Positions 13,501 to 26,902 of a DNA stretch of 64,000 bases are shown here, in pieces. Each line of letters opens with the position of its first letter. The first letter of the stretch is position 1. The DNA is taken from NCBI GenBank assembly GCA_033060915.1, contig CM065388.1, positions 38,783,501-38,847,500 on the forward strand. The letters run 5' to 3'. The position numbers and the translations under genes were made by a program. The notes under the pieces were generated by a model. It saw only the letters and a list, made by a program, of their open reading frames with translations, was not told where the DNA came from and did no database searches. This DNA comes from Euryodendron excelsum. Lineage: Eukaryota; Streptophyta; Magnoliopsida; Ericales; Pentaphylacaceae.

Positions 13501-16500
13501 GTTGCAAATGTCACGACCCAAAACCCACCCGATGCGGATTAGGGATTGTAACCGGCCATTGGTTGTAGCTACCAAAGGCTATCACATCGTAGGGTTGATC
13601 ACATGTGCCTTATATTCTTTTATAATAAGAAATCAGCAAAAACTTAACATAGAAACATAGTAGTGAGTGAACATTCTATAGGACCAGGGCAATTGTCTAA
13701 GACAGCTACAATTAAACCATAATCACTATTCTTGATAAGACATACCATAAATCTTTGATAACACATGATCTAAATTTTATGACAGATAGCATGGCTCCTA
13801 TAAACATCCACAACCAAACATCTTCCGTAAATCCATAAGAAAGCATGGCTATGCCCTCTAGTTCTCATTTCCTGAAAGGGGTAATCCACAGTATGAGCAA
13901 AGCTCAGTGAATGGTATATATACAAGAAAAATACTCTAGTTAATCCCATGGACAATTCATAAAATATTTTCATTCAAAAGCATAGTCTAGCAATAATAGC
14001 TTTCCATTGAAATGGTGGAAGATCGTTCACATTTCCAATATAAAGCAATATTTATACATCAAAATAAACTCTACTTCTTAGCATGTGTTCACACTCTTTG
14101 GGCACAATGAGCCGAAACTCATAAATGATTTTTATACGTGTAGAACCCATAAGGAACCATGTGATCCCTAGGGGACGTCTCCCCCAATTTATATAACAGT
14201 TTGTTTTAAGTCCCCCGAGTTAGGACCCCCGAATGTGGCACACAATACATTTAAACATGTTTTCAAAGTATTTCACAAGTATATGTATATCCATAGAATT
14301 TAGATATCTTTATAAAATATAGTATTTGAGTCAACAACATACATTGACTATTGAAATGTAACATAGTAAATATTTGGAGACAAATCATGTTGAAAGGAAT
14401 ATTTTCAAGCATCCATAGCATTCACCTTGTATTGTTTAGTTGACTTGAAATCTCTTTATCTTAATCTAGCTTCTCCTCTTTTTCTTTCTATCTTCCTTAT
14501 TTCTTCTCCTCTCTTCCCTTTACAATTTCACCATAAGGCTTCTATTTATACTTGTTCAAGAGCCTAACTTTGAATGCCACCTAACACGACACTTGTTGTT
14601 TAGTAGAACGATGAGGTGTCATTCTTTAAGGAGGTGGCGTCATTTAGATAAAATTTTAGCAAGACACTTGTTGCCAAGTAAAGTGATGAAGTGTCAACAC
14701 CAAGCAAGAGGTGTTATATTGCAAGACACTTGTCATGCATTTAGCTAGTGAGGTGTAAATGATGAAAGTAGGAGGTGTCATTCATGTAAGCAAGATGTGT
14801 AATTCTCTTAAGTAGGAGGTGTCACCCTTACACACTAGTAAGTGGTGACTCACCACTTAATCAACTAATCTATGTTAACTTAATTAATCATAATTGAGAC
14901 TAATTAATCCCACTTACTGGTTAATCACAATTAAGGTTAATCAATCACAATTAATTATAATTAGCCTTAATTAACTAAGGTCATGTTTTACAAAAGTTTA
15001 CCAAATTTCAATTGACATTAAAGGAAGTCAATTAAGCACCTTGTTTAAAGTATTAACCTCATTTATAGCATATAACATCCAATCCTAATGAGTTACGAAA
15101 AATCCCTAACTAAATCTATGCATCCATGGCATTTCTATCCAACTTAAACTAGCAAAGCGAGCACATAATGCATCTTTCATTGCATAACATTAGATTATAA
15201 ACTCCAAGATGTTATAGTAAATGTATTTAAGCATGGTAAGACCTTGATTTGGGGCTTTGATTTTGTGATCCATATAGCGCGAAATATGTTGTAATTGTGA
15301 AATTAGCTCCTGACCATAGTTATATTAAATCCAATATCCAGCAACAGCGATCAATAGTTGGGGTAGATCTCTAGAGCTTATATCTAAGAAGACATGCCAC
15401 AGACACGCCACAGACACGCTGACACGGCAATTTTTAAATAAATTAGGGCATGATATGATAACAAGTTAATAAATATATATTTTATATGTATTCATGAAAA
15501 TAATAACTATTCTTCTTCATTTTTATGTTACATATACATTTAAAATTTATTATATTTTCTTAGATAAGTAATTTTTTTTTTCTAATTTTAGTATATCAAA
15601 ATGGTAAGGAATTATTTTTCACCTTCTACCAATTGGAAAAGAAGTGTTAGCAAAAATTCCTAATATAATTTTAGAAAGCTCTATTCATAAACAAGTTGGA
15701 AGTGTTTAGAATTCCTAGAAGCTAGAAGAGGGATTAACAAGTATAAATATATTTTTTATAGTAAAATGGGATCCCAAGTTATTTTCTTAAACTTGGAATG
15801 GATTTCGTATATGTTTAAGGGAGGGACACGTGTGTCCCACAAGTATCCAAATTGTGTCTATTCCTAAAAATCTACATACAGTATAGAAAAGGAGGCTACT
15901 ATCATTGTGGTTGTGACAAGTTTTTCACTGTGGTGTTTTTTTTTTTCCCCTATAGTTTGTAATTTTTTTACTGTGTGGTTTGTTGTATTTGTTGTAGTTC
16001 ATGTATTTTATACATATGGTTGAATGTTTCATTTGTTCATTTATTATAGATTCATGAACATCACTGTAGTGCTAAATTTTTTTTTCACCTAGACTTTGTA
16101 ATTTTTTATAGATTACTACAATTGTGTGATTGACTGTATTTATTGTAGTTCATGTATTTTTTACATGTGGTTGAATGTTTCATGGGTTTATTTATTGTAG
16201 ATTCATGTACATGCATAATTCATGTATTCTTTATATGTGGTTGGATGTTTCATTGGTTCATGTACATATACAAATTATATGAACACAGGGTTCATTAAGT
16301 TTATATTTGTTCTTGCATCAATTACTACATTCATATACCTACTTAGACAACTACATGAAATGTGTTTGTCTTGATTCATGTATTTCATACACGTGGTTCA
16401 CTGTATATGTCTTTATTGAAAATTTCTGAAGTTGTTAGTGATATCTTCACATTTTTCTTTTTGATTATTCTCAAATTAAAAAAAAAACTAAATAGTTGGA

Positions 16501-19500
16501 AATTGTAAAAAAGTTACCACGAGTTGTAGGCTTCTTAGTGAGCTCAATAATGATAGAGATGACTAGAGAATTAAAAAGTAAGGGTTTGTAGCTAGGAAGC
16601 ATGGATACTTCTAAGAGGGTGCTATGTCCGTGTTGGACGCACGTACTTCTTGAACACGCCAATTGGTGTGTCCTTAATTTTTATTTATTAATTTTTCAAT
16701 TGACAAGCCAACTACACGTATCCATCACTTAGATACACATGAAACACATTTCAAGTTAAAATTGTAAATATGTTTTCATCATGTTTTATGTTAAATGATG
16801 ATTAAATTATGGATTCAATGTCTTTTTTCATGTTGAATTAGTATTATTTTCTATATTTTTGGTAATTTACGAATATAAGATTCATATATATAGCAAATAA
16901 AACATATAAGAAATATATTTTTGCCGTGTCCCAGCCGTATCTGTGTTCTCATTTTTATAACATTGTCATGTCCTGTGTTTGTACCTGGGTTCGTATCTAT
17001 ACCGGTGTCAATGTCCATACTTCTTAGGTTTGTAGTATGTGAATGTGCTAAACCATAAATCCAATAATGAATTGATATGTTGCGTTGCTTGATGAGAAGG
17101 TTAGGAAGTCCTTGCATTTATGTGAAAAATTTTGATATAAAAACTACTAAGTATACTAATATGGATTCACTATTAACATGAACACATTATGGATAGACAA
17201 ATACAAAATTCATTTAATTAAATTATATAAAAATTTTAAAAAGATGACTAAAGAAATTATGTGTAGTTTTTATTTAAATTCATTACCATTAAACAATGGA
17301 TCCAAAAAAATTACTCCAAATCCCGTGCATCATACGGGTCTAAAACTAGTTGATAGAATAATAGGATATATTTGGACTTGTGCCGGGGAGTTTCCAACGA
17401 GTGTTGGTGTTCGAAACTGACACAACACCTTCTTAGAAGTGTCTATGCTTCTTCAACTTATGTATGCTAATGTAGTTTTTCTAACTGATTGTAGATCAGT
17501 TTTCACGAAATTTTCAAAGCTTCTGAAGCCTCTCAGGGTGTGCGCATGAAACCTTGAGCCTAGGTGTGATTCCTAAGGGTTCCGAGAATGATCACTAGAG
17601 TTTTTGTCTTCTTTACCTTTTTTTTCTTATATTTTCTGCACTTTACACCTTAAAATCCCCCAAACTAGATTTTATAGATCTTTTATAGACAAGTTTAACC
17701 CTTCTATCCCTAAACCCTTTGACCCTAGCACCTATAGAAACACAAACAACCACTCTCACTATTCGCAGGTTCTGTTCATTTCAGGAATAGTCTCTGGACA
17801 GCCCAGGAAGGCCTAAGAAAGGATATTATCTTGTGTTGGGCCCAGTTAATTGAGGGTGCTAGGAGGGCTAAGGCTGGAGAGAGGTCTAATCTTTGTCATT
17901 ATTTTTACTAGTGTGCTAACCAACCCAAACTTCTTTACACTAAATCTAGGTCTTTACAAAATTCATCCAATTTATTCCTAACCAACCCTAATCCTCTTTA
18001 CACTACTACCTTTTTTTTTTTTTTTTGCGGGTTTGTAATCCTCTTTACACTACATCCTAACCTCAATGCCGTTGTGTTTGATTTTCCTTTAAGTCACTGG
18101 TTCTGCATCAACTTTAGAGTTGGTAAATAGGATGTAATTTATTATATTATCAAACGCAGTTGGTCCTACTGCATAACCTATGTTGCCCATGCCAGCCTCC
18201 TTTCTCTTACACACATTCGTGTGCACTTGATTGTTACAGTATTCCATATCAAGTTTGTATTTTACTTTTATCATCCACTCTTCAAAACTGCCACAACCTT
18301 TTTTCCCTCCAACATAAAAGTTCGATTTATATTGTCATCGTTAGGTTCATTACTTAACTTCTGAAGTGGATGCATGTCAATCATGATGCACAGAAGAGCG
18401 GCAAAAATGGAACCTATGTATTGGGATAAGTCTACCTCAATCAATTCCTAACCACCAAGAAAAATGCATAACTTCCTATTGCCTAGTTTAAAGTATGTTT
18501 GGGTGTTATTATTTGTGGACTACAGGACAAGCTGTGAGCTGGTGGTATCTTTCGTCAAAAAACTATGAAATCTGCCATGAAACTGATGCTACAAATTCTA
18601 GCAATATGGACACGCTAACTTTTTGCTAACTAACTATGAAATTTATTGTTTAAGTTAAGCTGAAGCAACCTAAACCTGACTACTGATCATTTGCATGTCC
18701 TGGAAGTTTTCCGTAGCTCCACAGCCTATCCAAATTCATGCTAACATGGGCATAACACAAAAAACATAAAAATTCTTTTTGGAAGCTAACTTAACGTAAC
18801 TACTGATTGTTTGCTTGATTGTATTTTTTTTTCCACTAGCACCCAATCATGTCAAGTTCATGCAAACTTGGCTTGTTGGAAGGTTTATTTATTGACTATA
18901 TCAAAAGTATAGTATGAGGGACTTTATGATCTATTAAATGCACATAAATATGAAAGAGCAGAGCTCAAGGAAATATTCCGATCGTTTATCTCAAGAAGTT
19001 TAGTGCAACAGACATCCCATGTCATGATTTAAAGCAAAGTGAAATATCACAATACATTTATTTTTTTGCAGGTGATAGGGATAGTGTCAACTTGGCTTGA
19101 AGCTAATTATCCCATGGAATATCTTGCCATTTTGGGTTTGGATTTGTCATGTGAGCTAAAGCATTTTTGGCTTGACCTTGAGCTAATGTTTCTTTGATGG
19201 GTAAACTATCACGAAGTTTGCTGTCCTTTCAATGTCATCCTTGAACTTTTAGTTTTTCTATTGGAGCCTGCCAATTCCCATCATTAAGTCAACCTACTTC
19301 ATCTCAGAAAACTATCCTGTTTTATGAGGTGCTTCCTAATTGAGCTAATTTTAGGATTTAAAATAAAAAAAAGATTGTCCAAATGAGAGAAAAAACAGAT
19401 GTATAGAGAAAATGACTGGCCGTTTCTGGTGATATTAATTTTCAATTGAACTAATAGTAGATACAAGTTAATAGATGATGGACCAGAGTTCAATTTTCTC

Positions 19501-22500
19501 ACAGCCATTACTGAATTAGACTATACTGACTTATTTATAAAAGTTGGAGGGCTCAAATAAAAAAAATAAAAGTTGGAGAATGAAACCAAAGACTTGTATA
19601 AAGTTTGACTGTCAAAACACTAGTTTGTCCCTTCTTTGATTGGGTTAAGCTTCAGCAACAATGCAAGATAGTAGATTGACAGTCTAGGCAGGTTAGTTTA
19701 GGAATTTTTTTGTTTGTTTTGTTGTTTGTTGGGGGGGGGTGGTCAACCCGCACCCCCCCCCCCCAAAAAAAAAAACACAAAAAGCCAAAAAAACTAAACT
19801 GTGGAAGAAGAACTTGAGACCACTTTGTTGTACTGACATTCCTACTTCTATAACTATGATTTTTGCATGCCAAATCTGTTAAATAAACATGCCACTTGGT
19901 TGTCCCCTGCTGATCTTGCTCAATCTGACATCAGTCCTCACATATTTAGCCAACCTGGGACTAGACACAGAGCATTGGGATTGGCCCAGTCTCGAAAACA
20001 TAAAACTATACTAAAAAGATTAAGGTTTTAACATTTATTAAAAAGTGATTTCCGTAACTTTAATATAAATTTACCATATATCTGAAATTTCTTTTTATAC
20101 CAGCACCAATATGTCTTAAACTGGGCAAGCTTGAATTTCTTGTATCTGGCTATGCCTTGAACTTAATGGGTCAAGAATATCTGCCCATGATCTATCTATG
20201 GTCTTTAAATCCATGCAGGCTGACCACGTATTGGGCTGGGAGCCTGGTATTATCTGGTGGGTGGGTCATTTAATCTTGTTCTTCTGTTCAAAGATTGTTG
20301 GCTACTCAACTCAGCATTGTCTCAATTAATTATGCCGTTCCCTCTGTTTTACTATTATACGAATTTTCTGAGTGCCTTGTTTTCTGCTGTTTTAAGATTT
20401 GAGAATTAACATTGTCTTTATTGATTTGCAAGTGGACAAGGGAGACCAAGTTTCCACATGCTGTCTGGGCTGCTGGTCGTGGGCTCATTACTCTTCTGCT
20501 ACCGAACTTTGATGTCGTTGACAATCTATGGCTTGAACCTTTTTCTTGGGAGGTAGCAAATTGCATTCCTCTTTTGGTTAAAAATTTCTATATGGGTTTC
20601 GTATGCATACTTAGAATAAGTGTTTATCTATCAACATTTCCAAATCAATCCTTCAATATTACCATTTCACATTGTGCAGAAGAAAATATCAGCATATGAT
20701 ACGAAAACAATAACTTGGTCACTATGTAAGTGACCACTTGGAGATGGATTTGGATCAAGGAACAAAATTTCCTTTTTGTTTCCATTGAAACAATTGAAAT
20801 ATTTGTGTTTCCCTAGGAACCGAAATGAAACATTAAAGGAATATCGAAATTCCAATGTTTCCACTGAAACATACAAAACACACTGAAACACTACTAAACA
20901 TTCAGAAATAGTTGGTTGATTTTCATATTGGACAATGTTGATTCTTGATTATGGCTCCCTTCTTTTTTTGTAATTACTATAACAATTATCATAATTTATT
21001 TTGTTTATATTATTTGATGAGAGGTTTTATTTATTGTCACTATAATTAGTTTAGGTCATAATTTCCAGACACTTATTTGAGAACAAATTCATTAAAAAAA
21101 ACTGCATACACTCTTGAATTATTTTATAATCTCATAATATTAACATTAGGTTAGTATCATTTTATAAAAATAAAACCTAAGTCTCAAACTCAAATAGTTA
21201 ATGATTGATGAAATTACTAAAATTAAAACTTTAAATATATTGTTTATAAATGTTAGCACTTACTATTCGACACTAGCAAAGTTTTTCCTAATGTAAATAG
21301 CTTTATAGCCATCAAACATGTTCAGTTATTAATTTATTAGCTTCAGAAATACACATGGCTGAACTTATATTTATGTTTGCAAATGTTTCCTTATGTTTCC
21401 ATTATTTTTTTCTGTTTCCATCGTTTTCTGAAACATTACCGTTTCTGAGCTGACCAAAGCAATGTATCAAAATGAACTTTCGATCCTCGATTTGGATTTA
21501 CTCTTTTCTAGGTGAATATAACTTTTGAGCCCCTTAAGGGTAGCAGGGTTGTAGTACATATGACCTATTCAAGGCCCAAGAGCCCCACCTTGTAGAGCAA
21601 TCCTCCAGAGTAGATCTCACTAAATAGAGTTAACAAAAAGATGTACTGGTAAAGTTGTTAGCTCACAACCTTCATGTCAGAACTTAAAAGTTTTATCAAG
21701 GCTTAACATGGGATAACTCCTTCCATTCAAATTCTGGCTATTAGCTTCCTTCTAGATAGACCAAAAAGATAGAGAAGCTGCTTTTCCAAATTAACATCCA
21801 AGCCTAAAAGGAAATTTTCGTAATCTTAGATCAAAGATGCTCTGGAAAATTTGTTAGAAGCACCTAGAGAGAGAGAGCACTGGGATAGGCACTGGTAGAA
21901 AACGTAGAATGGTGCAGTGTACAATGTTTTCTTGGTGAGCTAAGGTTTTAAAAGAGCTTGTAATTTAGGCTTAGATTGGTAAGGACATATTGGCATCCTG
22001 GAGGCAAAAAGGCTGAAATGACCTTGATATGACCTTGATATGGAATTTGCAATATGTTGCTGGAATTGCTGTGAAATATTTGCTCAAAATCTTGGGTACA
22101 AACTAATTATGGGTTTTTAAATTGAAAGTCAAAAGATGAGAAAAGTGTTAGGTTGTCAAACATTGATGAAGGAATAGAGAACATATGTGCTTTATATAAT
22201 TAATAGAAAAAAATAAATATGCAGATGTCAAAGCAATCTTACTGGAAATTTGTAGGTTTCATCACTTAAGTTTAGGTGACATTAGCATTTTATTGAGGCT
22301 TGAACAATAGAGTGTAAAACTCATCCCAAAAAGCATTAGACCAACTTAGGATGGAAGAAACATGCTGGATACAAAAGGCAAGAACTTTATGGCTTAAAGA
22401 TTAGGTGCAAAATACATGCTTCTTTCACAGGATGGCTAATGCTCATAGGCGTAGTAACCTGATTTGGAGATTGAGAGTAGGGGACAGATTGCTGAAGGAA

Positions 22501-25500
22501 GAAAGGAGATTTAGGAATGGATTGCTAGCTTTTGTAATGATCTGTTTTCAGATCTGAGGATTTGGTGCCCTCAGATGGATGGTATGGAGTTCAGTTTCAT
22601 TCCTGAGGAGGTGAGTATTGCTTGGAGATGGAATTTTTAGAAGAGGAGGTAGTTTGTACTCTTTTTTTGATAAATAAATAAGAGTATTACAAAGAAGACA
22701 CAAAAGAGCAGCCACTATACAAAGAGGAATCCCACATTAAAGAGACTCAATGTGGATATTGAGCTCATCTATGAAATCAACAAAAGCAAAAGAAGATTCA
22801 CAAAAGTTTCCTTTACACCAAAAACTGAAGCTATGCAAGAGGCTCGTCTTTAAACTATAAATTGGGGCCACTATTTCTTCAAAGATACGTCTATTCCTCT
22901 CTCTCCACAAACACCACATCAAGCACAATGGGGCAACTCCAAATTTTTTTCTGCAACCCGCATCCCAACAACGTAGCAGCTAAAACACTGATGCTGGCAT
23001 CACCCATTGCACCCCAAAAATACTAAACAATTTATATAAGAAAGTTTTAGCTAAGTGGATGAAAAGAGGGGTAGGGAAAGTAATCACAAAAAACCATAAC
23101 GCTTTTGTGGAAGGGAGGCAGATTTTGGATGCTGTGTTAGTGGCCAATGAAGTGGTGGATTTTAGGCTCAAAGAGGGCAAACCTGGGGTGTTATGCAAAT
23201 TGGACATCGAGAAAGCCTACGACCATGTGAACTAAGATTTTCTGTTATGTATCATGGAAAGATTGGGGTTTGGGATGAGGTGGAGGAGGTGGATTAGATT
23301 GTGCATCTCTTTAGTTAGGTTTTCAGTAATGGTGAATGGTACCCCTTCAGGCTTTTTTCCGTGTTTGAGGGGTTTGAGACAGGGTGATCCACTGTCTCCC
23401 TTTCTATTCATCATGGTTATGGAGGCGCTTAGTCGGATGATTTATTAGGCGGTGCAGGGAGGCATGCTAAAAGGCTTTGAAATGAGAAACAGAGAAGGGG
23501 CAGAGATGGTAGTCTTACATCTTTTATTTGCAGATCATGCCATCGTATTTTGTGAGCCAGAAGAGGAGAACCTGAGGTACTTACAGTGCATTTTAATTTG
23601 CTTCGAGGCTATATCTGGTTTGAAGATTAATAATGCAAAGTGTGAGTCAATCTTAATTGGGGAGGTGCAGAATCTCCAAAGTATGGCGTCTTCTATGGGG
23701 TTTAAAGTGAGTTCACTTCCCTCAGTGTATTTGGGACTTTCACTTGGATCTCGGTATAAGGCAGCGGGTGTGTGGGACAGTATTGTGGAAAGGTTTGAGG
23801 TAGTTTGTACTCTTAAAGTCCTTAATGGGTATAAGGCTCCGGGCCCTGTTGGGATGATCATGGCATTCTTATCTCATTGTTGGGGTTTGTGTGAAGGAGG
23901 TGATGGGTTTGATATGAAGTTCCATGGCACAGTTCAGTTTGAGAAGAGCTTAAATGCAACATTTATTACGTTGATTCCCAAAAAAGGAGGGCAAGAACAT
24001 CAGAGAATTCAAGCCAATTAGCCTTTTGGTGGGGTGTATAAATTGGTGGCAATTTGGTGTCCAAGGAGACTCTGGATTCTAGCTACGAAGTGGGATTCCA
24101 AGGTTGATTTGAAAGTTATATGTTGAAAAAGCACATGATCAGAAAATTGGGACTTTCTGTTTTATTTGTTGAATTGAACTTGCTTTGGGATGAGATTGAA
24201 GGGATGGATATGATGGTGTATCTCCACGGCCAGATTATGGGATGGTGAATCGATCCTTGGTTGGCTTCTTCTCATAAAGAGGCTTAAGGCAGGGAGACCC
24301 ATTATTTCTGTTGCTATTCATTTTGGTTATGAGGGTTTATGAGGGTTTGAGTAGGATGATAGACATAGCTATTCAGGGAGCTTTATAGAAAGCCTTTGAG
24401 GTTGGTTGTCAGGGCCAATCACCTAATGGGTTCTATGGGTGTGTCATCTTCTATATGTGAATGATACAATCATTCTCTTGGGGCAGATCTCAATCAACTT
24501 GGTTACCAGAATTGTGCTTTGCTAAGTTTCAAGATTGCTTCGGGGCTTAAGGTGAATTTGGGTAAATGTGAACTGATTTCAGTGGGGGAGGTGATTAATT
24601 TAGAGAATCTACATTGGATTTTAGGATATAGTGGGGAAACTCCTGATTTTTTTTTAATCTTGGGCTGCTTCTTTTCTCTTCCTTTAAGGCCAAAGCAGTC
24701 TGGAATTGGGTGGTGGAAAGATTTCTGTCCTTATCCAAAATGCTAGTTCGGTGGCTCAAAGGCTTGAAAAGATGTAGGGTGATTTCTTTTGAGTAGGAAT
24801 AGTGTAAGAATTCAAATACTTTGGTGGATTGTGATACAATATGCTCGTCTGTCAAAGGAGGATGTCTGGGTGTTTGGAGGATTGGCAATTTTAATAAGGT
24901 GCTCCTTGTAATTGGCTTTGGTGGTTTGCTTGTGAGGGGGATAGGATGTGAAGGGTCGTGGCGTTGAAGTATGGCTGGTCTTGGGGTGATTGGTGTTACT
25001 TCAACATATATATGTCTTTTGGCAGGGGATTGTGGAAAGCGGTATGTACTGTGTGGGAAGCCTTTGTAAGATATTGTAGTGTGGTGGTTGGGTTGGGGGA
25101 GAGGGTGAAGCTTTGGGAGCATCATTGGTGTGGGGATAGGAGATTGGAGGTCTTTCCTGCCATTTTCTCGCTAGTGATGGATCCAGAAGTTTCGGTTTCC
25201 TCTCATGTGCATATTGTAAATGTTCGAGTGGTTTGGGACATTCCTTTAAGGAGGAATTTATAGGAAAGGGAGGTAGGAGAGTTTTGGATCTTTTACAAGC
25301 TATCTACTCAAGCTGTGGTATGGGACAGGGTTATACTGGTATTCTGTGGTTGGCTTCGAAGGATGGTAAATTTAGGATCGTAATTTTACTGTGTGGTGAA
25401 AGAGAAGATTTTGATTAATAATAATTAAAGGAAACAGAGGAGTATTGTGATCAATTGGTGTTGCCTATGCAAACAAGACTGGGAATCAGTGCCTCACCTT

Positions 25501-26849
25501 TCTGCCTGGAGTTATGGTTAGAGAGAGCTTTGGGATGTCTTGGGTTTTCCCGACATTGAGTGTGGAAGGGCTTCATAATTGGTTGGTGAGAGAGTGGGGA
25601 AGTGCAAAAGGAAAGCTTAGAATCTTGCACCATTTTATTTACTTTGATTGGTTTAGGGAAAAAGAAATATTAGTATTTAGAAATTGAGATGCCTTTGTAT
25701 AGATGGAAAAGTATTTCTTTGTCTATTTTATACTATTGGCTCTTTGGTAGGGTAGATCCGGATAGGGGCAAATCTTTGGATTTCCTTGCTACGATGGAGT
25801 CGTAAGGAGTGTATAGTGTTTGGTTGCTCCTAATAGTATGTTGGTTATACTTTTGTAATTTGGGTTGCATCGCCTTGATGCTTCTCAATGAAAGTTATCT
25901 TATAAAACAGAAAAAAAAATGATACTTGGTGCCTATATTTCCTCTTTTATACTTAAAAAGTCTTTTTAGCTCATATTTGTGAAAAAAATGACTTTCTCCA
26001 GACCCTTATGTTTTTCTAACATACTTTTCTCCAAATTACCCGAACTTTCAACTTCATGGCTAAATTGGAAAATCTGAATTTTCACAAATTTGTAATACAT
26101 TTTACCAAACTTCACCAAATTTCAGCTGCATTTTTTACTATTCAGCCAAATTATTAATTATCAAAAAAAAAAAAAAACTATTTAGCCAAATTAATAAAAA
26201 ACATTAAAAGGCTGTTTTCTCCCCTTATTTTGAAGTTTGAACCCAAATTTTCAAGTTCAGTTGAATATTCTGACTGTCTGACTTAATTTTCATTGTTTGA
26301 AGTTCAATGTTTTGAAATTTAAATGCCTAATCCGAACCCAAATTTGAATTCTATGCTTCTAAGAAGGTTGTTAAAATTGGGATTCTATGTTAGATCATTT
26401 GAGAGGTTTACAGGATCGAATCGTAGGATCGGATCGAGAATCGTAAGATTCTACAACTAAAGTAAAAAATACATGATAATTTCTCCATAAAAAGTATTTA
26501 TTAGAAACAGACACAAAATGAGTCTGGATTATACAAAAAAATATGAAAAAGGTTAAAAACATAATAAATTATATAAATATAAACATTATATAATATTACA
26601 AAAGAAAATAAGAACTGTCTTACCAAAAGGGTGCATGATAAAAAGAAAAAAAAAATGATTGAATAAAAGCTTTGCAATTTAACGGATGACTATGGATCTA
26701 TGATGAAAGAACAAAAAATAAAAAGAACAGAGAACAAAATGTATATTAAAAAGGAAAAGAATAGAAAAAAAAAAAAGATTTTAAGCTATTTGATTAATTG
26801 AAGAAAAGCAAGGGAAAAAAATGTAGTTGAGCAATCAACTATACAAAAT

Positions 26850-26902
<53 letters not shown>

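Larger units (their letters stand above)
15384..17455. mobile_element. Outer hAT-type element of a three-layer nest
   Basis: The left terminus is CTAAGAAGACATGCCACAG. The right terminus in reverse complement is TGAAGAAGCATAGACACTTC. Flanks are GCTTATAT (15376-15383) and ACTTATGT (17456-17463), matching at six of eight positions. Both arms contain the GACACG/CGTGTC words seen in the 285-872 element. The two arms (15384-15861 and 17350-17455) are separated by Helitron copy B. Confidence 0.5.
13447..20432 (+). other. FTSHI5 intron hosting a solo LTR and a transposon nest
   Basis: A 7.0-kb intron. 13509-15216 is a solo-LTR-like element and 15384-17455 is a three-layer nest; both are described separately. 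17456-20432 holds only AT-rich sequence, a poly-T run near 18010, an imperfect duplication around 18650-18880 and a G/C homopolymer patch at 19730-19770. No exon was seen. Confidence 0.75.

Noticed and set aside
20700..21480. Possible foldback element rich in GTTTCC/GGAAAC
   Set aside because: The inverted words are short and scattered; no termini or target duplication.
24595..25125. A 176-codon open frame on the - strand
   Set aside because: It lies antisense to the reverse-transcriptase region of the older LINE and shows no known domain; a shadow frame.
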